From assembly GCA_027924585.1 (NCBI GenBank), contig BSBM01001444.1, forward strand, positions 3,100,001 through 3,164,000: a stretch of DNA of 64,000 nt, written 5' to 3'. A program made the position numbers and the translations under genes. Below the pieces are notes generated by a model, which was given only the letters and a program-made list of their open reading frames with translations, was not told where the DNA came from and did not search any database. The first letter of the stretch is position 1. Every line of letters begins with the position of its first letter. This document shows positions 36,218 through 47,765 of the stretch, one piece after another. Source of the DNA: Larix kaempferi. Taxonomy: Eukaryota > Streptophyta > Pinopsida > Pinales > Pinaceae.

Positions 36218-38744
36218 GTTCCTGTTATCACACTATAGTAGCAGGGCTACTATCCTTGTTCAGCAGATATCTGCACATTCCAGAGCTTCCATTATTCAGA
36301 GCATGGCTATGATGATTGTATATTTTGTGATCACTCATGATCAGAGCAGTATATTATGCAGACTTATGTTAGACCTTGTGTCAAGGCTGAGCCTTGAGAG
36401 TTCAGATTTGATGACCGATGTGACTGTTTATCCCATACAGTTTCAGTTCAGTGCCTAGAGATGTATTGCAGCAGTGTTTCAGATGGTATATGATGATTAT
36501 TACTATGATGATGTTGTATGATCTATGGATATGTTATCACTGACTGTGGATTAGTATCTTGTTGATTTAGTCACGTTCACAACATCTGCTTGGTATATTA
36601 TTCCTGATGTGGCAAACTGTTTAAAATGAACTATAAATCATAAAATGGACAATTGCTTGCACATTTAGGTCATTTAACAAAATCCACTGGTTTTTCACCT
36701 TACATAGATATGGTCTTTCCTGACACCAGTTGTTTGCTAGTGTAGGCTCCATATTCACTTGATTCCATCCATACATGACTTTCCTATTTGACTTTATACC
36801 TTGACCTATCTCATTTGACTTTCTGATACTGAGGACTTCCCCATTTTTCTACCTCTGTGTTTGGACCGCATCCCTGTATATTCAGTGTCTCGGCTCTAAG
36901 TTGGTGACAAAACTTGCCTTTGGTGAGTTGGATTGTAGGCCTAAATCATTCTGGTCGGCTGTCCCGATGTGTGGCATTGGCTCGAACTCCCCCTAGTCAC
37001 TTGAGATGTTGTTGGCTAAAACTGAAAGCTCATGTTCTACCTATGGAAACTTATAAATTCGCCCATGGAAACTAAAAAAAAAGGGCAAGAGCGATGAACA
37101 GCTAAAAAAATACTCCTCGAAGAGTATAAGAAAGGTCCAAAAAAGCAATGGTTCTTAAAAGTTGTATCTAAACAATTGCTGACCTTAAATGTATTTGAAA
37201 ACATTCCCTGGATGCAAGCTGCAACTAGTTGTGCTTATCAGCACACCTTAGATCCGAAGGGTTATGTAGGCCAAAAAGGCCATGAAGTGAAATTGAATGA
37301 TCCTAATGAACCTATATCAACTTGATATAGACATGATGCCTAAGTTGAATAAACACTCTCTGAACAACTTATCCATTTGTGAGGCACAACCATCCCCCGT
37401 GTTATTTTGTCTAGCACAGAGTTTGTAGCTTCCCCCTTCTCCCAGTCCCAAGTATTTTTGAGTTAAGTTAGACAAGTCAACCCCTTGGCCCAACCTTGTT
37501 CCTAGCCTTCATCCTTCACTAGCAGTTTGACCATGTCCAATGGGTGAGTTTGTCATTTGAACTATTGTGCAAGTAATTTTATATAACAAAGGAATATGCT
37601 AACTTGATTAATGCCACTGAATGGATGTTATACTTTGAGCTTGGCTGTGAGAATGATTAGAGAAGCATGTCTTAGTCTACTGATGTGATTTATCCTTGGT
37701 TGTATATTCTTGGGATCCGTGATGATGTGGGCCATACATATATGCTTATTGATGATGATTCATGGTCCCACATACTTGATGATGAGATCATATGATGGAC
37801 ATATGATGCAGATGATGATTGATTCAGTTCAGCAGTTTTATTTACTACTTCAGATCAGGAGATTATGCATTGTCCATATATGGTGGACCCTACAGCTGGC
37901 CCATTAGGGAAACCCATGGTGTATGAGTACACATTCCTAGTGGATTTGGGTCTTCTGGATCCAGTGAGACACTTATCTTTCAGTTCCGGGCACTTCTGAC
38001 AGTGATTGATGCAGTTTTACACTTGTTGACCACATTTGGGGCCGATTTCCCAGCCTGAGCAGCAGGGGCCATGAGAGGCCAGTTCACCTAGGGCACTGTA
38101 TGAGGAGGGGGTGGTCCAACCACTTGTTTTTACCATTTACCCCCCCTTCTGGAGAGCCTGGTGGGCTCAGATGGACAGGGCAGATGCCCTAGGAGGCAAT
38201 TTTGGCACTTTCACAGTTACCGAGGCAGTTAAAAAATGGGATAAAGTGGTCACTGAGGAATTCGATTTGGTCAATTGAGGCAAGGTTTTGGCATTTGGTT
38301 TTCACAGAGGTCTTCCAGGGTGATCTCACTATCTTCCAGCCAGTTTTCACCATGTGGGTATGCCCACATCGATCACAGGAGGTCTTTTACTGCTTGTCTG
38401 TCACAGATTTTGAGGACAGATTTGATCATTTATATTATCTTAGACATATTTTATTATTTTATTGTGCCTTGGGGATGAGCTAGTGAGGATTGATGCCTCC
38501 TAGCCCCACCATGTGCTTATTTTGTCATGTCCTAGTCATTATGAGGTGGATTTTTGTACTTTTACCCCTCTAGTGGATGACGTCATTCTTCCTTTGTACC
38601 ATTTAGTTGGGACGTCATCATTATATTGGGTGATCCATGAGATGTATTGTTATGATTTATTATTAGCCGTTGATTAGATCTTTTGATCTTTTAATCTTAG
38701 CCACTCATGTAAAAAGTGGTTAGGATTGTACTCTCTCCCCATCC

Positions 38745-38751
38745 TATTTAA
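38745..38751 (+). promoter_or_regulatory. Putative LTR TATA box
   Basis: CCTATTTAAGGAGGGAGCC sits mid-LTR. The same site, TATTTAA on the minus strand, is kept in the other copy at 58203-58209. It is the likely start region for element transcripts. Confidence 0.5.
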
Positions 38752-39419
38752 GGAGGGAGCCTCTCATTGTAAAATCATCTAGAGATTTTTGGCTCTTGGC
38801 TCTTGGAATAAAATTTATATCTTTTGGAGTACATGCTTGGATTGGAGTGGATGTTGGTTATTTTGATTGTAAATGCTTTTGTCCATTGCACTGGAGGATC
38901 TATTGTAGCTATCTTGCATATTTGCCATATCTTTTTACAGGTGGAGAAGACTTCTTCAACAAGTGCAAATTGGTGGGGAGGCTTGCCCTTCAAGCTTGGA
39001 GGAGGACGTTTTGGGTTAAACAGGGAGTGGTTTTGTCTTTGCACCAACTATTCTTTGCTTATCTCTTTCTTGCTTGTATCTACCCTCAACATGTTAAACT
39101 GATTGATGCTTTGCTCCTTGGTTTTGACAGGTTAGAGGGACTCTTATGTGGCTTGGAAAAATCGATTTGGCAAGAGGGCTTCAAAACTTCTCCATTTGAT
39201 CTTTGGCAAAAGTAATCCTCATCTCAACTAGCATTCATCTCTTCATCCAGGTATGCTCCAAGAGGTATGATCTTCTTCTTCCTTGAATCATCCATAATTT
39301 CTAGATCATAAAAACCCTAATTGATTAAAACCCTTATTTTTGGTTTTTCTTAGATCTACTTAGATCTAGCCTTGCTTTTGAAGAGATTTTAAAAACCCAC
39401 CTCTATAGCATCCACCCCT

Positions 39420-40220
39420 AGTGGGATCTATAGTTTGGTGGTGATTGGGTTAAAATTGACACACTTTTCAAGGCAAAAAGCCCTCTTGAACCAAATCGCA
39501 CTTCCTTGGAGAGGCTTGTTTTGGCTAGATCTAGCACATGGGTAGGTGAGATCCCACTTGATTTGCAATCTACACACTTGATAACCTACCCCCGGACTGT
39601 TACTTTGGTGATTTCTACCTTGTGGGCATCATTCCACGTTTTAAGGGATTAAAACCCCCTTTTGAATTTCTTGGCACCTTAAAACTCAGATCTAGTAAGA
39701 TCTAACCCTTGGATTGACATGATTTTCTAGATCCACATAGATCGGTGCATAAGCTACTTGGATCTATAGTTTGGTGGCCATTGGACTTGATTTGGTCCAC
39801 TTAACCCCTCTTTTAGCCCTCCTTGAGCAAGGTCGCACTCCCTTGGGTGAGTGAGTTTGCCCACTTTGAGGAAGTGGGTGTTTGAGATTTTTGTGGATTT
39901 GGAATGGCCATACCTTGAAACCTAGGTCTAGGGTATCATTTTGTGACGATCTGCCTTGGGGGTAGCATTCCTTGTTTCAAGGGATTGTGGTCCACTTAGG
40001 GTCATATCATGAAAACCTAGATCTAGCAAGATCCAACCATTCTATCTCAATTAGCCCACTTGACTTGGCTCCTAGGTGTCCCGATCTACACTTTGACATA
40101 CCTTTTGACCCCATTAGCCCATCCAACAAGGCACTATTCCTCCTCAAAGCAAGTCGCACTCCTTGGGAATTGTGTCAAACCTTAGATCCAGTACATGGGT
40201 ACTCATAAAATTAACGTAGA
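39420..40220 (+). repeat. Degenerate ~330-bp triplication inside the left LTR
   Basis: TCGCACT(T)CCTTGG recurs at 39496, 39833 and 40154, and (C)TATAGTTTGGTGG at about 39430 and 39767. TTTCAAGGGATT/TTTTAAGGGATT and CTAGATCTAGCA-type words lie between. The right copy keeps the same pattern (GAGTGCGA at about 56793 and 57115, AAGTGCGA at 57450), so the triplication predates both insertions. Confidence 0.7.
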
Positions 40221-40712
40221 TCCATAGATCTACTCATTACATAACCTCTAGTACCAATTTCATCCCTTAGCTGCACCTTGTGGGCCCACTTAAAGCCATT
40301 TCACACATCCCAAGAAAATAGGATCCACTTGTGTAGCATATGGTGATTTACCTTATCATTTTACGTAATTATGTGGCCTAAATCATACATCGGTTGAAAC
40401 ACTAACAATCTCCCAAACCACCTTCAACCATTCTTTAACTTCTAGGTCCACTCAACCTTGCATTGGTTTCCGTAACTCTTCATTTACTTATCCTTAGGAA
40501 CCTTTGTCTGGGTCCAATCAACTGTGTTGGTTATAGGGTCTCCCCCTAGGTCTTGTTTCATATTGACCTAAAGCGAAGAGTGCCTCGATTGACGTGACTC
40601 GCACCTTGCATTGGGAACCGTGGCATCTCTTGGGTCACCTCTTTAGTTGCCTATCTCCTCTACCGTCCCGGATGGGATACCACTAGGGGCAACTACAAGT
40701 TGTGTGATAACA

Positions 40713-42936
40713 GCTCCCTTCTTGAGAAAATTTTCCCAAAACTTTTGTTTGGATGGAATCATAACTCTTCACTTCAAATCTTCAATATGAGATGCTGATA
40801 TAAATTCGGACAATGCATAATCACCATACCTCCTACTAATATTTCAACTCTGGAGTCACCAAGGTGAGTAAATGTGTGTTGGATGCCCTCACCTCTACAA
40901 AGAACAATTTATTCAACAATGGAGTCACCAGATAAGCTATTTACTGCTTATAATTATGGTTTGTGTTCATCAAAGGTTATGAATCTAGGAATCCTAAGCT
41001 TAGCGAAAAGGAATTTATCCCCAACAACAAAATGTTACAACAAAATCTAGCACCCAGAAAGTGTAAAGTCAGAAGCACCAAGGTGTTAGTTTTGTCTAAC
41101 TCAGGAAGGCTATCCACTATCACCATACTAGGTCTTCCTCTCACTTTAGTCTAGCTCCTATTTAGAAAAACGAGGGTATCCCTAAGATAAGTCAAAGGTG
41201 AAGATTTTAGGGCTTGAAATGAAGAGTTTTGGACTAAAGTCAAATCTGGTTTTAAATTTGGTTCTGTGTTTTAGCAAGGTAAGTTTCAGATGTACCAACT
41301 AGGACAAAAGTCTATTATAGAATGAATATGTGTGAAATACCTAGACTTGTTACAAATCTGAATTTAAATGATGTGTCATGGCTGTAATTTTCATATTTAC
41401 AAAGAGATAAACTTTGAGCAAGTGAATCTTAAGTGCTCAAATGCAATCTGAACTTTACAATTTTTGAATTAAATATGATGTAAAATTGCAGAAAATTACA
41501 ACTGAAATCAATGAAAACAATTCAGAATGCAATAACTGTGGAAAGTGTCTAATATTATGTCTGCAAATGAATCATTTACACTCAAATGCAATCTAGAAAT
41601 TAATATTTCTGAATTAATTTAAATGTTGGAATTGCACAAAAATACAAAATGGAAACTAAATTTAATTTACACAATGCAGAATTTATAGTTTTTCCTAGCT
41701 TATGATCTAAGTTAGGTACTTAGGCAACTATGCAAGGATGAAAAATGAATATTTATGAGGTGAATAATATGGAGAAAAAAATCATAACAGGAATTTAAAT
41801 GTAATTTCCAGCAAGCATGAAATGGTAAAAATGTGAAAAAAATGAAGTTTTTGGTCCCTTAAGCCAAACCTGACTTGAACCAATTGTGAGCAAAGATATT
41901 GGTTGCCCTTTTCCATGTGCAACTGCATTAATAAGGGTCTGAATTTTGTCAAGAAAAGAGCTTTAGGCCTTGAAACTTAGTCAGATTTATCTCCAAAGCC
42001 TCTGCAACACCCCAAAAGCATTCTATGATGCATTTTCATGGATTTGATATCATAATTTAAATTTTTGGATATTCAGTATACTCTATTTGCAGTTGCTCTG
42101 TTTAATAAAACATCTTAGATGTGTTCTGAGTAGATTGAAAAAGTTTCAACCTGAATTTTCATACAGGAAGAGAGCTTGTGCTTGAAAATTTGATATCCAG
42201 TTTCAATGATTTTTTAGAATGAAAAAGCATAATTTTCAAGATAGAGATATTATTAAGAGAGGCTTCCACTGATAGAGATATATATATATTTTATGCACTG
42301 ATTTTCCTCAAGAGAGGTTTCCAAGTTGACATTAGCATGAGAGGGGTGTATGTCCAAGCCAAGGTGTACCAAGATGTAATATTCGTCCTCCATGCCTACA
42401 AGGTTGGGCGCTTCCTACATGTGGAGGTGTAAGATGAAAGGTCACACCCCACAACTATCATAGAATAACATCAAGTGTAATGTCGGAAGTGTAGATTTCT
42501 CAATGAAATATGAAATGATGGAAATGCACACTTCTTTAGATAATTCTAGTGCTAGAAATCCACATTCTTGTAGAAATGCACGTTCAGAGCATGTTCCTCG
42601 CCAACTGGGGAACCATGCAATTTTGAGCAGTTAAATGAATCTGAACAACAATCCATTCGTCACTTACCAGAGGAGAAAGGGTAGGACAAAGAAAGAGGAC
42701 CCAGATCTAGAGTATATAGACCTAGGGGATTAAGATTCTGACAAGAGCGAATCCGATTGTTACCTAGAGATGGACACATGTAAGAAAACTGAGTACGATG
42801 ATAAGATTGCATTCCACTGCCTCATACATGTTTTGAATGGTCTGGTTGTATGCCAAAAGGAGGTTCTGAGTGCAATACACAAGTTACATGAAAAACCAGT
42901 AGTATCCACCCATGAGGCAACTATCATGGGTCCACA
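40713..42936. other. Spacer, no recognised feature
   Basis: AT-rich sequence. GGAGTCACCA appears twice (about 40853 and 40922). No domain is recognised up to the copia fragment. Confidence 0.45.
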
Positions 42937-43239
42937 CTAGTTTGAATGTACTAGATCCAAGATTCCCTTGGACCTTCTGTCACTGCTCGGGAAAGAGCTC
43001 TTGGCATTCTTACCAAGTGCGCATCCTCTACAAATACCATCACAATCTACACAGAGGAGTATTGGAAGTCCCGTCACCATTGTCCTCAATGATGGAAGAG
43101 CTCTATAGTGTTGATGAGCAAGTCTTCTGTGCCACAACTCACCCAAACTGGTAGAATCATGTGCCAGTGCTTGAATTGGTTGTGTAGTCAGCTTGTATAA
43201 GCTGTCCTCTCGAACACCAATCATATGAGTTGAATCCAT
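42937..43239 (-). pseudogene. Copia pol fragment: GAG-pre-integrase zinc region
   Basis: The minus-strand frame holds LGELWHRRLAHQHYRALPSL (the His-His half of the HHCC finger), then CDGICRGCALGKNAKSSF (the Cys-Cys half), ending ILDLVHSN. This is the segment that precedes the integrase core in Ty1/copia polyproteins. After HSN comes a stop, then CGPM in the same frame; beyond that the integrase cannot be followed. In an intact element it would bind LTR DNA for integration. Confidence 0.92.
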
Positions 43240-43329
43240 ACTAGAGTTATTGTGCCATGCATGAACCTTCCATCAGAGAATGCAACTTTGTAACATTTGT
43301 TCTCCAAGGATAATACAGATACAAGGTTC

Positions 43330-43545
43330 CTTTACATCCTAGATACAAACAACACATTGCTCAAGTGTAGAGTATCACGAGAATCTAACTGGTGGTAGGT
43401 ATCCCCAAATTCCTTCAAAATATATCTAACATCATCCCCAAGTACAACTTGTAGGTGGGACTCTTTCTCTACCAAGTCTGTAAGGTTTTCTTTATAACCT
43501 GTCATATATCTAGATACCACAATCTATTAACCAAGTATCACTAGT
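43330..43545 (-). pseudogene. Copia pol fragment: aspartic protease region
   Basis: Minus-strand peptides read DTWLIDCG around the active-site Asp (43522-43524), then, after a frame change, SRYMTGYKENLTDLVEKES and LQVVLGDD, with LHLSNVLFVSRM near the end. This is the copia retropepsin order, but the usual D-S/T-G-A site is altered to D-C-G and interrupted, so the protease is inactive. It lies directly upstream (minus sense) of the GAG-pre-integrase part. Confidence 0.85.
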
Positions 43546-43677
43546 GGTAGGAACTGTACTTGAGAGAGCGGAGATAAAGAAAAACTCCGTTCGATCATAA
43601 TTCCTTGACTTCTTGCATGGAGTGTCTTCATCAACATCAACAGTTGAAGCTTGGTGTTTTCTCTTCTTTCAACCATG

Positions 43678-43719
43678 ACATTGTTTGGTATAGTGACCGT
43701 ACTTTTGACATCTGAAGCA
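43678..43719 (-). pseudogene. Copia gag zinc knuckle (CCHC)
   Basis: The minus strand encodes CFRCQKYGHYTKQC, a complete Cys-X2-Cys-X4-His-X4-Cys knuckle as in nucleocapsid domains. A stop lies just before it (HI*CFRC) and another just after it, so only the knuckle itself is intact. Confidence 0.88.
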
Positions 43720-43757
43720 CTAGATATGCGAAAGATCCTTCTTCTTCTTTTGTTATG

Positions 43758-44010
43758 TTATAGGGCTTGATCTCCCAGCTTCGTCTTCCCTACCATGAAA
43801 CTTTCCACGCTTACCTTTTCCTTTCTTAGCATGAGCTGTAAGGGCTTGGCTTTCTTCATGTTGAGTGCCATGCAATCTGCCTCTAGCCTAAGTTCCCTTG
43901 CAATCACCCTACTCATATATTCCCTGGTATTCCAGAGGTGCAGAGAGTGTGGTCCAAGTCTCAAGGATCCTTTGCTCCCGAGTCATCCATGGTTTCTCGA
44001 CAACCCATCG
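43758..44010 (-). pseudogene. Copia gag C-terminal region
   Basis: The minus-strand frame has RVIARELRLEADCMALNMKK followed by a basic KPLQLMLRKEK stretch, the region between the gag core and the zinc knuckle in copia elements. Its upstream side (minus sense) joins an RNase H piece instead of more gag. Confidence 0.65.
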
Positions 44011-44014
44011 TTTT

Positions 44015-44118
44015 TGTAGCCAAACAACTTCCTGAGTTGCAACACATACCGCAATATATTTAGCTTTTGCACTTCTCAGTTCCACTGAGGTCTGCTTCCT
44101 TCTACACCAAGAAATCAC
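44015..44118 (-). pseudogene. Copia RNase H fragment joined to gag
   Basis: The minus strand reads ISWCRRKQTSVELRSAKAKY then IAVCVATQEVVWLQK, a well-known stretch of the copia RNase H domain, where the usual AEAEY appears as AKAKY. The same open frame then runs on into gag-like sequence (EKPWMTREQRILETW). RNase H belongs at the end of pol and gag at the start, so this is a chimeric junction between two element copies or an internally deleted tandem. Confidence 0.82.
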
Positions 44119-45571
44119 TATAGATACGAAGATGAAGCAACACCCGGAGGTGCTCTTCCTGTCTACATCACTTCCTTTTAGACCATTTGGGTGTTGAATA
44201 ATTTAAATAGAATTCTCACCATCTGACACTTCTCTCACTATGATTTTTGTTGATTGTAAGTGTCATATGGTTTCCTGGACATCCCATTTGCAGGGAGCTA
44301 ATGCAATTGTTTACCCTATTTGGGTTATTATTCTTGTAGTTCAGACATTTATATTAATAAAAAAATAAGTTTTCTGGGCATATTTGTTAATTCTCCTTGT
44401 ATTTTATATCTTTATGTAGCTTTTTTACTTTTAGTTTTAAAAGCTTGTCAATTTCATGCACTTTATTTTCATTATGATGTACATATCGTCCTTAGTTTTC
44501 CATTGTATATAATGTACAACTGTGAGTTAGTTTATTTTGCTTACATGTTTTGCTTCGTTGATATATTTCACTTTAGTAATTTATTAGTTTTGTCGCTGAG
44601 TTTTAACTTCTGTTTTAGGTGATGTCCTATTATTTGTTTATGCTCATTTTATCTAGGATATTCATTTTATTTAGGCATACTTCTACATTTTACAACATTT
44701 TCATAGCTATAGAATTTATTTATAATCTAGAACAACAGATTTTATTCACATTTAAAACATAAATTTCACATTAAATAAGACTTGAATAATCACCGATTGA
44801 AGGATCATTCTAAAATAAACACACTCACATATAAGGATACCTAGTACCCTTAAGGTGGAAAGGCTCCACAGACCCAACTAACAAATTAACCTAATTTTTA
44901 AATAGTTGATTTTAGGGTATAAAATAGTAACTCAGGTTTCCATCCCCATTTTTACCTCATGGCCAACCCTACAAGAGTGTTTTGCATGTTGTTGCTTATA
45001 TTGCAAATTTACACATCAACATAAGGGTTAGTTTTGTTGGTATTAAGGTTATTGTAAGGGTTAGTAGTCTTTATCTCGATTATGAGACTACTAAACTCTA
45101 CTCATTTTGAAGGTGCAAGGCCTAGATGTAATCTTTGTATTACTTGATACAATGGGATTGCATTATTGTTCTACTTATTTGTATAATGTTGTGATGTATC
45201 TTTATGATGTTTACATTGTTGCATGTGCATCACATTATGTTTGTCTATATGAATGTGATTAAATGTTAACCAATAGATTCTTCGCCTTGACTAATGTTCA
45301 AGACTCTACACCTTATTTAATTGACAAATATAAAACATGCCTAAGGTGAGACCTCCTTTCTTTGGAAATTTGAATATGATGGAATACTAAACTAGTGCAG
45401 ACTTTTGTTGGACACCTTCTGTGGACCCTAGTCTATAAAAAATCCATTAACATGGTTCCATTAACTAGGACCTTGACAAATGTAGAGTAGGAGAGATGCA
45501 ATGGAGGTTGGTGAAAGATGAACTTCAAGACTGGCTGGAAGTGAGGATACATGAATTTTTGTGGCAAGAAA
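44119..45571. other. Spacer, no recognised feature
   Basis: T-rich, no domain recognised. The 100-codon frame at 44320-44622 is hydrophobic because of T-rich composition. Confidence 0.45.
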
Positions 45572-45781
45572 TGTTAGGATTCAATATGCTAACATAGATA
45601 ACATCAGTATTCAATTCAATTTCACAACAATAGCATATACAGAATCACTGAAAGAATAACAAGCACAACATAAACACAAGAGACACAATTTATCCTGGGA
45701 AACCCTGATGGGGTAGAAAACCCAACAAAACTTCCTCAATATAGATGACCAAAAAGATGAAATCCCCAAACAAGAGCTCCT

Positions 45782-45833
<52 letters not shown>

Positions 45834-46163
45834 ATGCGCAATCCACAAGTGAGTGTGTGTCCAAATGAGGAGCATGACACTTCTATTTATACTTTAACTT
45901 TCACTTGACATTTACCCTAACTAGGTCGACCCCTAACAAATTAACCTAATGCTGACTAGGCCGACTTTACTAGGGGACTTAAACACCCCATTACAATTGA
46001 GTCAAGGGGATCTATTGCCCCGACTTACATGGGAGGATTTACCTCATTGAATTTACATGATCAAATACAATAATGACATCCCGACGGAGGAATAAAACAT
46101 CTCCGAATAAATTACAATGATAAAATAAAATAGAATATTCTTCGAAGTTACAATATTTCAACA
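45572..46163 (-). mobile_element. Copia 3' LTR (592 bp)
   Basis: On the minus strand it starts TGTTGAAATATTGTAACTTC and ends ATTGAATCCTAACA. A TATA box (TATAAATA, plus positions 45884-45891) and a (CT)n tract lie within. It is preceded on the minus strand by a polypurine tract, which identifies it as the 3' LTR. Confidence 0.85.
45786..45831. repeat. (CT)n microsatellite within the LTR
   Basis: About 23 CT dinucleotides. Its minus-strand reading gives a spurious Arg-Glu run. Confidence 0.97.
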
Positions 46164-46175
46164 CTCCCCCTTAAC
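46164..46175 (-). other. Polypurine tract
   Basis: The minus strand reads GTTAAGGGGGAG directly before the LTR's TG. This is where plus-strand DNA synthesis starts in LTR retrotransposons. Confidence 0.75.
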
Positions 46176-46540
46176 GAGAAGGGTATTCTTCTAACTACAA
46201 CAACATCAACTGAAGGAGCAAGGAGAGAGAGCATCATCAACAACATCAAGGTGATACATCTATAGATCATCGGAAGTTTTCTTCAACATTATCAACAACT
46301 GGAACAACTACTGGTACATCTTCAACATCTTCAATACTGGAATATCATCTTCTACAGTACTGAGCCTTCATCTTCTGCAGCACTCGATCACTCAATCGTC
46401 TACAGCAACAACATCATCATCTTGATCTTTCGATCAACAACATCATCATAGCAACATAACCTGCAACACACATGATCCAATTACGGGATGATCAATCCCT
46501 CTCACTTTAGGACTTAAGTCCAAGGATGATACAATCCTCA

Positions 46541-46970
46541 ACCATAGTGCCAGTCCATTTTCATACTAGATGTGACCTAGAACAAATCATAGGATTTACC
46601 AACACAGAGCCAGTCCTATTTCATACTAGATGCAACCTAGAATAATCATAGGATTTACCACCACAGAGCCAGTCCTATTTCATATTGGATGTGACCTAGA
46701 ATAAATCATAGGATTTACCACCACAGAGCCGGTCCTATTTCATATTGGATGCGACCTGGAATAAATCATAGGATTTACAACCACAGAGCCAGTCCTATTT
46801 CATACTGGATGCGACCTAGAATAAATCATAGGATTTACCACCACAACCAGTCCTATTTCATACTGGATGCAACCTAGAATAAATCATAGGATTTACCACC
46901 ACAGAGCCAGTCCTATTTCATACTGGATGCGACCTAGAATGAATCGTAGGATTTACCAACACAACATCAT
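46541..46970. repeat. Tandem repeat, 60 bp, 7 copies
   Basis: Units of the form GCCAGTCCTATTTCATACTG, GATGCGACCTAGAATAAATC and ATAGGATTTACCACCACAGA are marked by CAGTCC at 46549, 46610, 46669, 46729 (as CGGTCC), 46789, 46848 and 46908. They lie between the polypurine tract and the RNase H remnant of the copia element. Confidence 0.95.
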
Positions 46971-46976
46971 CATCAT

Positions 46977-47320
46977 CACATTCTCGGAGACAAGAGTCTA
47001 CAGATCCTTTTAGGACATGTGTCCAAGGATGATACAATCCTATTGCAACATCATCATCAACATATTTCTCGGAGACAAGAGTCTACGGATCCTTTTAGGA
47101 CATGTGTCCAGGGATGATACAATCCTACTGCAACATCATCATCAACATCTTTCTCGGAGACAAGAGTCTATAGATCCTTTTAGGACATGTGTCCAAGGAT
47201 GATACAATCCTACTGCAACATCATCATCAACATCTTTCTCGGAGACAAGAGTCTACGGATCCTTTTAGGACATGTGTCCAGGGATGATACATTCCTACTG
47301 CAACATCATCAGCAGCATCA
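46977..47320. repeat. Tandem repeat, 85 bp, 4 copies
   Basis: CTCGGAGACAAGAGTCTA followed by GGATCCTTTTAGGACATGTG and TCCA-GGATGATACAATCCTA recurs at 46983, 47068, 47153 and 47238, exactly 85 bp apart. It directly follows the 60-bp array and reaches the coding remnant. Related words (GGACTTAAGTCCAAGGATGA) occur once before the first array, at about 46510. Confidence 0.95.
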
Positions 47321-47765
47321 ACACTGCTCCCCATTTCGAGGAAGGTCCTTTCGAACCACACCAAGCTTGTCACGGAAGTACTCAAACTTCACTCGAGACA
47401 GAGGCTTAGTCAACACATCAGCAACTTGCTCATCAATGCTCACATACTGGAGCTTTATAGCTCCCTTCTGTACCATATCCTGTATACAGAAATACCGGAT
47501 TTCTATGTGCTTTGACCTGCCATGGAACACTGGGTTCTCCGTCATCTTTATACATCTCTGGTTGTCACATAGAATCACTGTGTTATCCAACTCCAGCTCA
47601 AACAAACTCTAGAAACCTATCATACCTTTCAGGTACCTCATCACATGCTTTGCAGCTACCAGATGAACACGTCTAGACTTAACTAGATACTGACTCAGGG
47701 TGTTCACAACAAAGCATATATCTGGCCTGGTATTCGTCAGATACATCAACGAACCAATCATCTGT
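47318..47765 (-). pseudogene. Copia RT C-terminus and RNase H remnant
   Basis: From the high-coordinate side the minus strand reads QMIGSLMYLTNTRPDICFVV, then NTLSQYLVKSRRVHLVAAKH and VMRYLKGMIGF (end of the reverse transcriptase connection), then jumps to ILCDNQRCIKMTENPVFHGR, SKHIEIRYFCIQDMVQKGAI and DEQVADVLTKPLSRVKFEY (C-terminal RNase H). About 65 residues of RNase H between the two parts, including its first catalytic motifs, are missing, and a stop (after IGF) sits at the joint. The stop after NGEQC ends pol just before the 85-bp array. Confidence 0.95.

Larger units (their letters stand above)
36223..40712 (+). mobile_element. Giant solo LTR, 4.49 kb (left copy)
   Basis: The segment starts TGTTATCACACTATAG and ends TTGTGTGATAACA, a TG...CA element with an 11-bp inverted terminal match. 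It is flanked by GTTCC (36218-36222) and GCTCC (40713-40717), a 5-bp target duplication with one change. The whole length matches 56241-60723 in reverse. No gag, pol, primer site or polypurine tract adjoins it, so a solo LTR from recombination fits best. A TATA box (TATTTAA at 38745-38751) followed by AATAAA at about 38809 sets the plus orientation, with U3 of about 2.5 kb. Open frames inside (for example 38796-39215) have no known domain. A DNA transposon with short terminal repeats is the alternative. Confidence 0.85.

Noticed and set aside
36223-40712. Giant element as a protein-coding DNA transposon
   Set aside because: No transposase motif could be read in any frame; the frames at 38202-38483 and 38796-39215 have no known domain. 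A non-coding TIR element remains possible but LTR features (TG/CA, TATA, 5-bp duplication) fit better.
45611-45880. Frame with an Arg-Glu dipeptide run
   Set aside because: It is the (CT)n tract of the copia LTR read on the minus strand.
46541-47320. CRISPR-like array
   Set aside because: Units are head-to-tail tandem repeats without unique spacers, in a plant-type retroelement.
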